From positions 1-33,112 of the forward strand of contig JBNGIO010005796.1 of NCBI GenBank assembly GCA_049999805.1: DNA of 33,112 bases, written 5' to 3'. The position numbers and the translations under genes are program-made. The notes beneath the pieces were generated by a model that saw only the letters and a program-made list of their open reading frames with translations, ran no database searches and was not told the DNA's origin. Shown piece after piece: positions 21,299-32,343 of the stretch; position 1 is the stretch's first letter, and every line of letters begins with the position of its first letter. Source of the DNA: Folioceros fuciformis. Lineage: Eukaryota; Anthocerotophyta; Anthocerotopsida; Anthocerotales.

Positions 21299-23212
21299 CA
21301 AGCTTCGTTTGCCATTGCACAGTTACGAAGATGGCCAGTAATTGCTCAAGTAACATTATACGAAACTATGCATGTGGATGTTTTTGGAAGAGTGTGTCAT
21401 GGCCTAGAGTACGCAGGCATGCCAAGAGATGTTAGGGCTCCTCACTTGAGTGCTGACAAGAAGTCATGGGTGAAACATGGTTTATTGTGTAAACCATGTG
21501 TTTGGTGTAAACCTACTAGTACAAGTATCAGCTCTTCACAATTATGGCTTTCGACCTTCACATGAATGGTATTCCGGTAGCATGGGATTTGGCAAGGACA
21601 GTACAAGTGACACCATAGCTAGGTGGTTGACATCTTTTCATGAGGTTCTGTTAAGTAAGGATGCAAATTGGTTGCCCTCTGCAATATTGGTTGATGATTG
21701 TGCAGCTGAGATTGGTGCAATTTGAAAGGTTTACAATTACAGTGTTCATGTTCTACTTTGCCTCTGGCATGTGCGTTGTGCTTGGCTCCGTAATCTTATT
21801 AAGAAAGTCCAAAACAGGGTAGACAAGAAAGCCATATGGCAGGAATTAGGTGAACTGATGTATGTCAAGGGCTCCAGCACATCAATTCAAGATACAATTT
21901 GGGAGGGTGAGCAATTGCTATTTTCCTTCTATGCCAAGTGGGAGAAACGGCAACCCGTGTTCGTGGGCTATTTCAGAACAACCTGGGGTGCACAACTAGG
22001 TTAGTCCATATCTCCAGCCTCGTATTCTCCCTTTTCAAGCTTGTACACATACACATCTTCACAAGGCCTATTTTGATTGCAGGCATGTTCATAAAAATGC
22101 CCGCATGCTTCCACATGCAGGGCAAGACTGTGCCTCTGCTATAGAGGCATGGCATCGGTTTTTTAAGCAGAAACTTAGTCTTACGAGGGCATCTCTTGCT
22201 GGCAGACGAGTAGACTGGCTGTTTTACATTAATTGTGCTTCGTATGTGAACCATTGCAAAGAAGGAGGGTATGTGGTTAACACAACCGAGGAGAAACTGG
22301 TGCACATTGCAATAGATGGGGCAACTCTGATTGAGGATGATAATGTTACTTTGCCTTCCCCACCTTGTACCACAGCTCTATGCAGGAGTTCAACAGATGC
22401 CTATGTGACATATACAATTGAGAATGCATATTCCATGTGGGCTACATGTGAGTGTGCTCAAGGGAGGACAGGCTTTATTTGTAAACACATCGTGAAAGTG
22501 CAAGATATGCTTGGAGTGCTCTCATACACACTCCAGATGAAACGTCAGTATACAGCAACGAATGGTCTGGTAATTCAGGAGCCTGTAACAACTCTTGCTT
22601 TATGTGATAATAGAGAATAGTTGATGGAAAGCGTTTCGTGCAACCTGCAACCCGCTGTGCAGGGTGTTTTATGTAACGAAAGTAGAACATAAGATCAGAT
22701 TCGCTTCCTTGAATAAGATTGCAATGCTATTGTGAATTTGATGCACAAGAATAAGGAAGTCGTGGAGAATGCAGCGCTTTTGGTGAAACGTACACTCATG
22801 GATGTCCAACGTTTGATTGCATATGAGCAGGAAATGCCTGCAGCACGGCAGCCTCTTCAAGCATTCACCACCAACGAGGAAGACAATAACATCGTCAGGA
22901 CTAAGCCATTCTTCTCACCACCGAAGAAAAAGAAGAAGAGAGTTACTTGGAAGTTATCAACAGACAAAGAAAACTAGCGTAGGTGTAGGTGCGATGTAGG
23001 TGCCAGTAATGTCTCCCTTCATATGTTTTGACCAATGCTGCAATTAATCAAAAACTCAGTCTTGGTGATTGTCCTCTCTGCTCGTCTTGGTGATCCTCCT
23101 CCACGCTTTCCTCAGTGCGTCCTAGCTGCGCATGCCTGAACGCTGTGCGTGCTGATGAGTTCGACTTTGTATTGTGCCAGAGTATCGCCATGGTATTCAG
23201 GATGACGGGAAT

Positions 23213-23360
23213 TTGAATTAGTTCCCCTCGCCCCCGGTGGCCCGGTCGCGGGTTGGCACGGATACGAGAGAGAGGGGCAGGGGAGAGGAAGGCCATGCTC
23301 ATGGCATGGCATGTTGGTTCGCCAGGTCGTAACCTGGCGAACCGATATTTAGGTCTAGCC
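23213..23360. repeat. Right terminal inverted repeat of the MULE
   Basis: Partner of 14039-14187. Inner positions (TTGAATTAGTT, 23213-23223) match again after a diverged 28-29-bp patch, so the repeat extends to about 149 bp. Close to its outer end it carries a perfect 12-bp stem hairpin at 23316-23343. Confidence 0.85.
23316..23343. repeat. Perfect hairpin inside the right MULE terminal repeat
   Basis: GGTTCGCCAGGT (23316-23327) and ACCTGGCGAACC (23332-23343) are exact reverse complements around the 4-base loop CGTA. The corresponding left-end sequence (GGTTCGCCAAGG ... CATGGTGAATCG) has lost several pairs. It ends 17 bp from the element end and could be a transposase-binding or processing structure; that role is inference. 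Confidence 0.8.
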
Positions 23361-23369
23361 GAAGTAGAG
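23361..23369. repeat. MULE target site duplication, right copy
   Basis: GAAGTAGAG directly follows the right inverted repeat and matches the left copy at 14030-14038 at 8 of 9 positions; the last base differs. Confidence 0.7.
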
Positions 23370-25279
23370 GCCCTTGAATGGGTGTCGAGGGATCTCTGTG
23401 CCCCATGCGGAGTTCAAAAACGATGCTTGAAATGAGGTAGGGGAGGCATTGTGATCGAGGCAGGCCTCAATCATTGGTAGTGGCGAGAGATTGAGGCCCC
23501 CCCTTAGAAATGTGTCGTTGTTTATTCGAGAGTCCCGGGATACGGGCCTCAAGCCCCGCGATAATGTAGTTGGACAAAGGGGAGTTAGATGCTTGCCGGT
23601 GTTGCAGGCTCATGGGCTAGGTCTAATTCAAAGGAAATGAGAGCAGGCGTTTATTGTATGGAATACCGATACGGTCAAGGTTTGTTTCATAGAATGTTTT
23701 GCCCCTCCGTATATGGTCCAAATGTTTGGGCATCACAAACCTGTCCACATAGGTAGTTGGCAGCCATTTGGGCATCCCGATAGAGACAATGCAGCGTGTA
23801 ATAAGGGTTTTCCTAACTTTTGAGCGGTTGTCATATGTTTTTTTTCGTTTTGACACGTCTGTGTCCCAGACGTTGGAAGCTCGCAAGACCTAGTTGTGGA
23901 GGGGAAGAACGCCGTGTTTTGTAGATGGAGCTTGATGCGGTGGAGGCGAGTATTGTGAGACGCATAGCAGCTGGCGGAGGAGGTTCCCAGGGGACCTAGG
24001 CAATGGTGCAGGGCAGGACGCTTAAGGGGTGGTGATGCGGATCGAAGTTCCGGGTCCAGCATCCCGCCAACGAGGATGGTGTGAAAGCGGCAGCGCAAGC
24101 TCTCCTACTCTGAGGTGTGCTCCTCTAGAGAGGAGGAGGATGACTATGCGTTCACGGTGAGGTGCTGCTCCTGGCAAGCAAGGGCGACGTGCAACAAAAG
24201 GAGGCAACAACGAAGGCAATGTCGCGGACACCCTAGTGGACGCGGTGCATGCTTTGCACAATAGCCTAGGCTTGGTGGAGTTGCTAGAAAGTAATTTGCG
24301 CAAGCTGAGGGCAAACATACGTGATTGTGCAACAGATGTGTAGGCTATCTCTCGTGCTAGGGATCGTGAGGTTTAGGGATGCATGTGGCGTGCAGGGTCT
24401 GGAAATGTAAGCAGGTTAGAGGCACTGGCCTTGGTGTTGCAGAGATGGTAAACCTCTGGAGTTTTTCCTAAATCTGCTATTCGTAGATTGATCTTGTAGC
24501 AGTAGCGTTGGTAGTCTATAGATGTTTTGTGGAAGGTGCTATAGGTTGCCTCCTTGCCTCTGTGGTCTAGCTTAATGAACTTGATGTTTTTGTGAACCCT
24601 ATAAAAGCAGCTGTAATTGCTGTTGTGGCTTCTTTTACCTGCAATCCTTAAGCTGTCATTTGCAGCAAAACTGTTGGAGCAACCTCAAGCTGTAGTATGA
24701 TGGAAATGCAGGCTTGAAAATGATTGTTCAGTGAGAATGGTAGAGGCCCAAAATCCTAGGACATCCCGCAACCTGTGAGAGCTTTTTCCATGCATAAAGT
24801 GGATTTAGGGTTTAGCGTTGTTCTGAATCGGTATTCCATATTATTGAACGATGGAGGATGTCCGTTGTGGGATTTTCCTTTGAACAACAATCTATTCATC
24901 TTATGCGACACAACGACCATGAGTGGTGTCTTAAGAAAGAATTTTGACACCTCCCCTTTGCCTTGTGTGGTATGCCATAGGTTGAATGTGAAACCTTTAT
25001 ATAATTTGTCTCCTTTAAGACTTCCAAAATATATGAGCCCATCTAAAATTCACATAGACATGTGATACAAATCTTTCCATGAAAACCAAAGGTTTGAGCA
25101 ATGCTATGTATTTCTTAGCTAGGCCGATCACATGTTTTTTGTATCATGTGGGCTTTACGATAAACGGGGTATTTTCTATGATTGAAAAAGAGATGGAAAG
25201 TCCCATATACTCCAAAGATTGGAGGAACAACCCCATTAGGGCCAAAGGCAAAAAGAGATACTCTCCCCTGCAAACATCA
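23370..25279. other. Spacer right of the MULE, no gene recognised
   Basis: Frames of 60-121 codons are present on both strands, but none has a recognisable domain or splice-compatible extension. A short GAGGAGGAGGATGAC stretch near 24130 and a C7 run near 23500 are the only visible simple sequences. No LTR, inverted repeat or RNA gene was seen. Confidence 0.45.
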
Positions 25280-25930
25280 TTATAAAAAATTACCTAATCC
25301 TCCCAAAATGTCATGATGTGGAATAACAAAAGGCCTACCTACCACTGGTGCCGAAGAAGCCGCTTGACCTGCACTTGTTGTTGTTCTAAAAACTGCATTG
25401 GCGAATGCTCCTTGCAAAGCAATGGATGTGTCACGTTGTCGAAAGAAGGCCATCACAGAGGAAAGAGGGAGAACACCATTCCTATTGCTCTGATAAACCT
25501 TGGCGCACTCCTTGATAAACCTTGAAAAGTCCTTGCCCATAGCTCCATGAGTCTCAAGAGCAAGGGAGATGAAAGCATGCCCATCTTGCAAGGGAGAATA
25601 CTTATGGACTTTGGCACTTGTACAACCCTCTCCCGCCCAACAAGGGGGGTTGATGATGACGTGCTCACAAATCGAATCCCTAGTGGGATCCGTAACAACC
25701 ACATCAGCAATATAAACCTGTTCTCCCCTAGTGAAGAAAAGGTCAGCTCTAAGTGAAACCCCATTGCGCAAAGTATATGAACGCTCCCTATATGGAAGAA
25801 ACCCACACTCCCTATCCATTGAGAACATGACATCCCGAACTACATCATGAGTGGCAATGCGGTGCCCCCCAACGGGATAACGTGCCAAATGGGACCCTGT
25901 ATCAACAATGGCAACCCCACAACTGCATGT
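25280..25930 (-). pseudogene. Retroelement-type C-terminal domain with PD-(D/E)XK-like endonuclease signature
   Basis: About 216 codons open to a stop at 25280. There is no ATG at the front, a stop lies just upstream (25952-25954), and a good splice acceptor (CTCTCTCTACATGCAG) ends at 25931, so this looks like a last exon or a remnant. Visible features are a leading HRIATHDVVRDVMF (RH..VRD type), RADLFF followed by VYIADVVVTDP, then AKVHKY, FISLALETHG, and FFRQRDTSIALQGAFANAV near the end. The order D...D-x-V...K-x-x-KY matches the restriction-like endonuclease region found downstream of reverse transcriptase in some non-LTR retroelements. I recall similar tails in eukaryotic repeat proteins but could not check. 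No reverse transcriptase was found upstream to 26640. It may be a domesticated gene whose other exons I could not place. Confidence 0.5.
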
Positions 25931-25954
25931 AGAGAGAGAAAAAGCCAAGGTTTA

Positions 25955-26645
25955 GGCTTATAATAGGTATCATGGATTTGTCCAAGTTTGTCCGAGCCTG
26001 CACTAAATCTATAATAATGGCAAGACTGAGCCTAACCTTGTATTCTTGCTTTCTTTGGTAGAGAGTTTTCATCCCTTTTGCCAGATGTTTAGGACATCAT
26101 CAGTTTTCGACTAGTGGGATTGAGCCGGAGAGAAGGGTTTCCATCCCTCTAAGGCTCTAGGGTGTACATTGGCCAAGTGCGGTATTCATGACGTCATTGG
26201 GCACGAGAAATAACTTCTTCAAATTTAGAGAGAGAAAAGGTCGGCGACCTTGTCTCTCTCAATGCAGGCCTTTCACATTCCTAAAGGAATAGTCCCCTCC
26301 TCCCACTAATAGATAATGCCCCTTTCCATCTCTTTTTTTCATAATAAAGGTTACTCCTTCTCCGAGATGAGGTACGATCCCCCTCACGATTCCTCTAGTC
26401 CTTGAGTAGCACTCGCAATAACTTTGACCTTTACGTTTCTTCCTACTTCATTACTTGGATCCCGATTCCAGTCTCTAGCTCTGGATGCCACGGGCTAGCG
26501 CCTGGAACCTTCCGACGACGCCGCGCGTCCATGAACAATGCTGACCATGCCCAAGGTGTTCATTGTCAAGGTGAAGAAATCGTATTACCTGCCATTACAT
26601 GTACAAGGCGGCTGGCGTGTGGGCAGACAACTTCCAACGAACAGT
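25955..26645. other. Spacer between endonuclease-like fragment and COG5
   Basis: No coding frame is supported; the + strand frame at 26402-26743 is a shadow overlapping the end of COG5. The sequence should contain the COG5 3' UTR (- strand). GAGAGAGAAAAGG and CTTGTCTCTCTC near 26227-26260 are simple GA/CT patches. No RNA gene was seen. Confidence 0.4.
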
Positions 26646-29460
26646 TTAACCCTTTATTTGGCCACTTGGTTGTAGCAAGGTTGTGCCAAGCTGAACCATT
26701 AGGGGATACACGGGCGGAAACTCTTTATCCCCTCTGGCTCTGACTTTAGCAGAAAAGTTATTGAGGGTGACCTTAATAATGTTCCTCCATGCTGCCTCCT
26801 CTCCATTGGAATCCAACCACCTAGAGTACTCAGCTGGAGTTAACTTCGCCTGCTTCATTGGTGACTCCAACTCTTCTGGGGCCCGAGAGTACAGGTGATG
26901 AAGAATAGCACTCGGAGGAAGCTCTTGCAGTAGAGGGCTATTTTCGATCTGATTTGTCTCAAGAAAGATGAAGGGTTTAAAGGCACGCAAAGCCCGATAT
27001 GGTGAACCAAGCTGCTCCACAGGAAATAAGTTTTGGCCCACAACTAGCTCCAGCTCCGCCATGTCCCGTGCCAACTTCAACTTCCCTGCCTCTGACAACG
27101 GCCTTATCAAGGCAGCATGACGCACAAAGAACAGTAACACACGTGATGCCATCTTCCGTGCAAGGCTTGCACAGATTGTGTCTCCAGATGCTGTGGAATA
27201 GCCTGTCGACAGTAATCCAGGTAGGAGCTTCGCGAGAAACTCAGACCGAAACAAGATAACCGTTCTCTGGAATTCCTCCATATAGCTGGAACTGCTCCCT
27301 CCAGGATCCTTCTCCAAAGATGTGGAACCAAAATTCAGATCATGTACCTGCAGGATAATGCTTTCCAGTCTTTCCGCCATGGCTTTGAAGAGAGGGGCAA
27401 TGGAGTCCGATGCTACCCGATAAATGTCCTGTAAAGAAGAGGAGAGAACTTCTGTAGCTGAACTCGGCAGCAGAGATGTTAGCCGTGAGTGCACTTCCTG
27501 TAATTGGAGACAAAGTGTGAAGTTCTTCAATTGCAAAGAATTCGCAGGTCCAGTGACCTGCCTAGAGTCCGATCCTGTGGAGAACTGATGCAGCCAGATG
27601 CACAACATTAGTAGGAGAACATATGAGAGACACCGCAAAATATTCTGAGGAGCACCATTGAAACCAGCATTATCCCCAGAAATCCTAGAGTTACCTGATA
27701 GTCTGCTTTCTCTGCAAACAGATGCAGCACTTTGCCAACTTCACGTAGAACTAAAACAGTAAGTCTTTCCTCTGTTTTTACAGCTTCCACTTCCTCCTGG
27801 ATCCGCGACACAAGTCGCAAGATTTGCTCTTGCGTAGGGATGCTCCCTCTAACAGCAAGCACAAACATTCCATACACCAGGTCACTTAAACTTTTCTGAC
27901 AGCGAGCCAAGTACTCTGTCTGGTAAGGCTCCAACCCGTCAATTAACAGGTCTTTGTCTTCAGGCTTGATAGCAGCTGAAACACCTTTCACATCTGGAAC
28001 GTGTAGAAGTCTTTCCAGCAGATTGTCCACCATATTAAGGAGTTTGGGGTATCCAAGCACAAAATTTTCTTTCACAAAGCTCGAAGCAGTAAACGCAGAC
28101 TTCATTTGACTTGAGAAAGACTTCCCAACTCCTTCCCACACCCGCTCTGTGAGCATAGGATCACCAGCCTGTATAAAACAATTCAGTAGCCAGCAGACAC
28201 GTGAAACAACTTTGGAAGATGGCAGACTTTGGATGCCAAGAAACAGAAAAGCAAAGCCCACAAAGCCTAAGTTCGAGGAATAACAGATTATTTCACCTGG
28301 ACAACTTCCTCTAGAAAAACCAGATGTGAGATTGGATCTCGCTTCTTGGACAGGACACGCTGCAGGTGCCAGACAGCAATAAGAATCGAATGAAGCTGGT
28401 CCATGCATGTTGCCATCCGTTGCCACAGCCCATCCCGTGCTCTTCCCGTCCCTCCAAGCTGAGGTGTGCCAGATCTCTGAACGCCCCCAGGGCCCCCAAG
28501 AGGCCCCACACTAGCTGAGATAGCTTTCATGTCCAGAGCTACGCTAACACTTTTAACTGCCTGAACTTTATACTTGGTAATGAGGTTTTCCACAGTTGCC
28601 TTAAGCTCTCCCATATTGTAGTAGACTTGCAGGAAACTTCCGACCTCTGGTTGGTTTAGAGACTCCATGCCAGTTTCAAGTCCCTTCATGGCTTCACTTC
28701 GAATCCGATTTCCCACTCCTGAAAGCCAGGAGGCCTGTTCATCTATGACATCGACACCAGAGAGATCAGCCTCTCTCCTGACAGTCTCCACCTCATAGAA
28801 GAGCTGAGCCGCTTTCGACAAATCAATCTTAGCTCCTTCAGGAACTTCCACAATTTCCCTCAACTTCTTCAGATGCTTCAGCACGCGGGTAACTGACCTC
28901 AAGAGCTCTACAGTTTCATGCAAAGAAGAAAGTTGCCTCGATTTAGCCTTCATCGACTTGTACGGATCCGCAATCTCGGATCTGACTCTGCCAACAGATG
29001 CCTGCAAACTGTCGACTCCTGCCCTCACCACAGCCAGCACAGTTTCCGCCTCTTTCAGGCTGGAAATCGGCTTGAGCAGCTCATCGTGTCTAAGGAACAC
29101 TTCACTTCTCAGCTGCTTCTCGAGGAGCTGGATGCCTTCCTCCAGCTTCTCGGAAGAGGCTGCGGCAGATCCGCTGCTCAAAGCATCACTAGCAAATTGC
29201 GTGGCATTGAAGTCCTCTGACAAAAACTTGGAAAAAACTGTGTCTTTCTCGAATTCCTCGATTGCAGTCCTGGCAGACGCTTCAGCGGATTCTGTCACAC
29301 CGACGTCCAATCCGCTCAACGAGCTAGATCCATTCTTCTCGTGGTGAAACGAATGCCCTGATCTGAAACTGTGTAGATGCTGAAGCCGCGGTGATTGGCC
29401 CGGGGAAGCTCGGTGAAGCGAGCTTCCAGTTCTCTGCAGCGACATGGTGGTCGCTGTCAT
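26646..29460 (-). CDS. COG5: Conserved oligomeric Golgi complex subunit 5, three exons
   Basis: Subunit of lobe B of the COG complex, the tether that captures retrograde vesicles at the Golgi and keeps glycosylation enzymes in place. Exons on the - strand are 29460-28297, 28168-27695 and 27584-26646, all GT-AG with phase 0 joins, giving 858 aa (Arabidopsis COG5 is about 830). The first ~55 residues are Ser-rich and probably unstructured. Residues about 95-200 hold heptad-like helices (EKLEEGIQLLEKQL, LKHLKKLREIVE) typical of COG N-termini. The C-terminal exon carries the strongly conserved stretch MAELELVVGQNLFPVEQLG, PYRALRAFKPFIFLET, then LPPSAILHHLYSRAPEELESP and RARGDKEFPPVYPLM. No frameshift or missing part was seen. 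A second in-frame ATG at 29445 could be the start instead. It stands head-to-head with the sphingosine-1-phosphate lyase gene. Confidence 0.94.
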
Positions 29461-30594
29461 GACTTCGAAGTCGGGCTGCCCGTCGAAGGCTCACCTTCGC
29501 AACTTACTACAATCCCTCCCCGGGGAAACGCCCCTAGGGCTTGAGTAAGGCCCTGCTCGTTTAATGAAGCTCCAACGAGACTGCTTGGACCACAACCCTC
29601 CTTGCGTTGTGGAAGAAGGTTGGATGTGTGGTGATGACCACAAACCATCGCGCCAGAAAAGTCCTTAGGGTCTGAGCGACAACGCGAGGCGCGCTGTCGT
29701 GTTTCAGGGAGTACGTCCTTCCTCAGGAAGATTCTGCATACAGTTCCTTCTTCCTCCTCCTTGTTGTTGACGAAAGAATTATTGCCAGATCATATCTCAG
29801 TTATGCGATACTAATGGCCGAGCTTCTTGCTCGCTAGCTCTCTGCTCTTTCCTTCTGTAGAGTTGCAGGAAGACGAGCAGACAGAGGTCGCAAGTTAGCG
29901 TGCCTCTCTCCGCTCGTGGTGTCACAATGGAAACGCGGCGCATCCTCGTTCAACAGCTCGCAGCTGGCTCGATGAGCGGGCGAGCACCTCATGTTGCCGG
30001 TGTAGACGGATCGGTAAAAATGGCCATGAGAAGCCTTTCGGGTGTGACCACGGATGGCATTTGGCCGCGAACTGGCGACCATTTTGGGAAGAGTTTGCAG
30101 AGGCAGAGTGTAGCGAAGAGGAATGCGAAAAGGCGGGACAAGGGAAGTGTGAAAGGACACTTGTGGGACTGGTTTGATTTCTGGATTTCGGCAGGATATA
30201 AAAAAGCCACGAGCGCAGTGTCGATGACGGCAAGGCGCAATGCTAAAGGGACGGTGCAACTGAGCTCTGGGCACGCTTCCACCGTGTCGCAACGGCCTGG
30301 TTCCGTTCTGAGAGCTTGATCTGCTTCTCCTCGTCCCGAAGCGAGAGAGGGGCTGTTCGTCCACTGCCGCAGCAAACGAGCGCGTGAGCTTTTGTGTGGA
30401 AGCCATGCAATCCACGTAGCTGCCAGTGTGCTAAGAGGTGGTGAGGTGGTCGGATGGCCGGATTCGCTAATTCACAGTAGATCTGGCTTGCATCTGCAAG
30501 GAATTCGGATTTGAATCGCTTGTGTGGTCCCTGGGATCTAGGCCAATTGCAGGACGGTGAATGCTCCCCACGATTGGTGAGCTCTGGGAAACAG
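29461..30594. promoter_or_regulatory. Divergent promoter region between COG5 and sphingosine-1-phosphate lyase
   Basis: This 1134-bp head-to-head spacer must hold both promoters and 5' UTRs. TATAAAAAAG at 30197-30206 on + fits the lyase, with transcription from about 30230. No TATA was seen for COG5, which would then have a TATA-less promoter. Open frames of 139 codons (+, 29900-30319) and up to 193 codons (-, 29834-30415) overlap here, but neither shows a family, and long antisense pairs like this are common by chance in GC-balanced DNA. Confidence 0.5.
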
Positions 30595-32343
30595 ATGGCC
30601 TCTATTTGGGCGCTGGACGTTGGGCGCATGGCAGCGGAGTTCAGGCATGGTTTGAATACCAAGCTGTCTGAGTTTGAGCCGCTGGTGGTGGTTGCAGCGT
30701 CGGTGGCAACATGGCTCTTCATTTCGTCCTTGCGCTCTGCTTTGAGTTCTGCGTACTCCGATCTTCAGCACAAGGGGGTTAGGCAGTGCTTCTTCACCAT
30801 TTTGTTTAGCATTCTGAGGCTAGTGCCAGGCGTGAGGAATTACATGCAAGCGGAGCAGGAGAAGGTGATTGACAAGTTGCGGGCGAGTTTGAAGACTGAC
30901 CGGGGAGCTTGGCTTTCGGAACTTCCCCATACTGGCGCAGCCGCGGAAACTGTGCTTGACAGACTGAGATTTCACCAACGTGGAGACAGCGCTTGGCAGG
31001 GAAGAGTTTCGGGAGCAGTGTACATAGGAGGGAACAATGGTGAAGGGCACTTTTCGTTGCTCAATGAGGCATACTCCCTCTTCTCTCACACCAATCCGTT
31101 GCATCCGGATTTGTTCCCCAGCGTTGCTCAGTTCGAGGCAGAAGTGGTTGCTATGACTGCCGCCACTCTCGGAAGCAAGTCTAAGCTCTCTGGAGGTGAG
31201 GTGTGTGGCAATATGACCTCCGGCGGCACCGAAAGCATACTCATGGCCATGAAAACAGCTCGAGACTACATGAAGACGGTGAGGGGGATAGTCAAACCCG
31301 AGATGATTATACCTGACTCTGCCCACTCTGCATACGACAAAGGTGCGGACTACTTTGGCATCAGACTCTGGAGAGTACCAGTACTGAGGGAGTCCCTGCA
31401 GGCCGACGTGAAACAGATGGCTCGGCTGATAAACAAGAACACAATCCTCTTAGTAGGTTCTGCTCCAGGTTTTCCCCATGGCGTAATAGATCCCATAGAG
31501 GAGCTTGGAGCGTTGGCTTCCAGGAGAGGAATCTGTTTTCATGTGGACCTTTGCCTTGGAGGCTTCGTTGTTCCTTTTGCTCGAAAGCTTGGCTACCCCA
31601 TTCCTCCCTTTGACTTCACTGTAGAAGGCGTCACATCTATATCTGTGGATATTCACAAATATGGTCTCGGGCCCAAGGGCTCCAGTGTTGTTCTTTACCG
31701 GAACCATGATCTGAGAAGGCATCAATTTGTGGCGGTGACAGAGTGGTCTGGCGGCCTCTACATCTCACCTTCCATGGCTGGGAGCAGGGTGGGCGGCATT
31801 ATAGCAGCATCTTGGGCAGCAATGATCGCTCTCGGGGAGGATGGATATTTGCTGACAGTGAGGAAAGTGATGGAAGCGACTCAACAAGTTCGAAAGGGTA
31901 TCGAGGCTATTCCAGGTCTTCACATCTTGGGAAAGCCAAGCACCACTGTCATAGCATTTGGATCTAAGGATTTTGACATTTACAAGGTGAGGTCCCTTGT
32001 GAGCTTAGTATGTATTTGCCTCTCGTGGTTTGAATTCGCATGATCTGATGTTTGCGTTCCACTTGTGTAAATCGTGGGACAGGTGAATGATGTCATGTCG
32101 AAGAAGGGTTGGAGCTTGAATGCACTCCAAAAGCCTAGTGGGATACATGTTTGTGTTACGCTGCAAATTGCAAGTACGGTAGATGCGTTCATCAGCGACC
32201 TCGCAGATGCTGTGAGCTATGTGAAAGCTAATCCACAAGGTGTTGAAGATGGCATGGCACCCATATACGGGGCCGCAGCAAAGATGCCAGACCGGGGAAC
32301 GATAAGAGATATTCTGGTAGCATATATGGATTCTAGGTGTTGA
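30595..32343 (+). CDS. DPL1: Sphingosine-1-phosphate lyase, two exons
   Basis: PLP-dependent ER-membrane enzyme that splits long-chain base 1-phosphates into phosphoethanolamine and a fatty aldehyde, the exit step of sphingolipid breakdown. Exons are 30595-31986 and 32083-32343, joined in phase 0 through a 96-bp GT-AG intron, giving 550 aa (Arabidopsis DPL1 is about 544). One membrane segment lies at about residues 30-46 (LVVVAASVATWLF). The PLP-fold landmarks are CGNMTSGGTESI, SAHSAYDKGADYF, GSAPGFPHG, HVDLCLGG (Asp318) and the PLP Schiff-base lysine Lys355 in DIHKYGLGPKG. The C-terminus has PIYGAAAKMPDRG, close to plant enzymes. The frame is open upstream of 30595 but contains no earlier ATG that fits; this ATG follows a purine at -3 and is preferred, with Met12 (30628) as alternative. 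All key residues are present. Confidence 0.95.

Larger units (their letters stand above)
14332..22977 (+). pseudogene. MULE transposase with SWIM zinc finger, interrupted and degraded
   Basis: DDE-type transposase of the Mutator superfamily. The N-terminal part (14332-14850) is open for 173 codons. If the Copia and one GTTGT are removed, it continues in the same frame at 21299 and stays open to 21565 (QASFAIAQLRRW, then GRVCHG and ADKKSWVKHGLL). The next recognisable part is NGIPVAW (21564-21584), then in another frame DWLPSA-like NWLPSAILVDDCAAEIGAI, a TGA stop (21723-21725), and in the same frame LLCLWHVRCAWLRNL, typical of the MULE core. A possible intron lies at about 21999-22083. The C-terminal piece (22084-22620) includes HAGQDCASAIEAWH, LAGRRVDW and the SWIM finger CECAQGRTGFICKHI. 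A last piece (about 22690-22977) follows an in-frame TAA and ends in a lysine-rich KKKKKR nuclear-signal-like tail. The stretch between KSWVKHGLL and NGIPVAW is shorter than in family members, so the first catalytic Asp region appears deleted. Confidence 0.82.
14039..23360 (+). mobile_element. Mutator-like DNA transposon (MULE), carrying a nested Copia
   Basis: The ends are inverted repeats: 14039-14187 matches the reverse complement of 23213-23360. The outer 110 positions align without a gap, with roughly 14 mismatches in a hand alignment. The flanks carry a 9-bp direct repeat, GAAGTAGAC (14030-14038) and GAAGTAGAG (23361-23369), 8 of 9 identical; 9 bp is the usual MULE target duplication. 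Inside, in + orientation, are pieces of a MULE transposase with a C-terminal SWIM zinc finger. Subtracting the Copia and one copy of its target repeat leaves an element of about 2.87 kb, a normal MULE size. The gene is broken, so the element is non-autonomous today. It lies between the 4CL-like gene and an empty spacer. Confidence 0.87.

Noticed and set aside
29900-30319. 139-codon + frame in the COG5/lyase spacer, and the overlapping - frame at 29834-30415
   Set aside because: No family resemblance, the TATA box of the lyase gene lies inside, and two long antisense frames over the same bases are expected by chance.
30511-30594. 28-residue N-terminal extension of the sphingosine-1-phosphate lyase
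   Set aside because: The first codon is TTG and no ATG precedes 30595 in frame; the length from 30595 already matches the plant enzyme.
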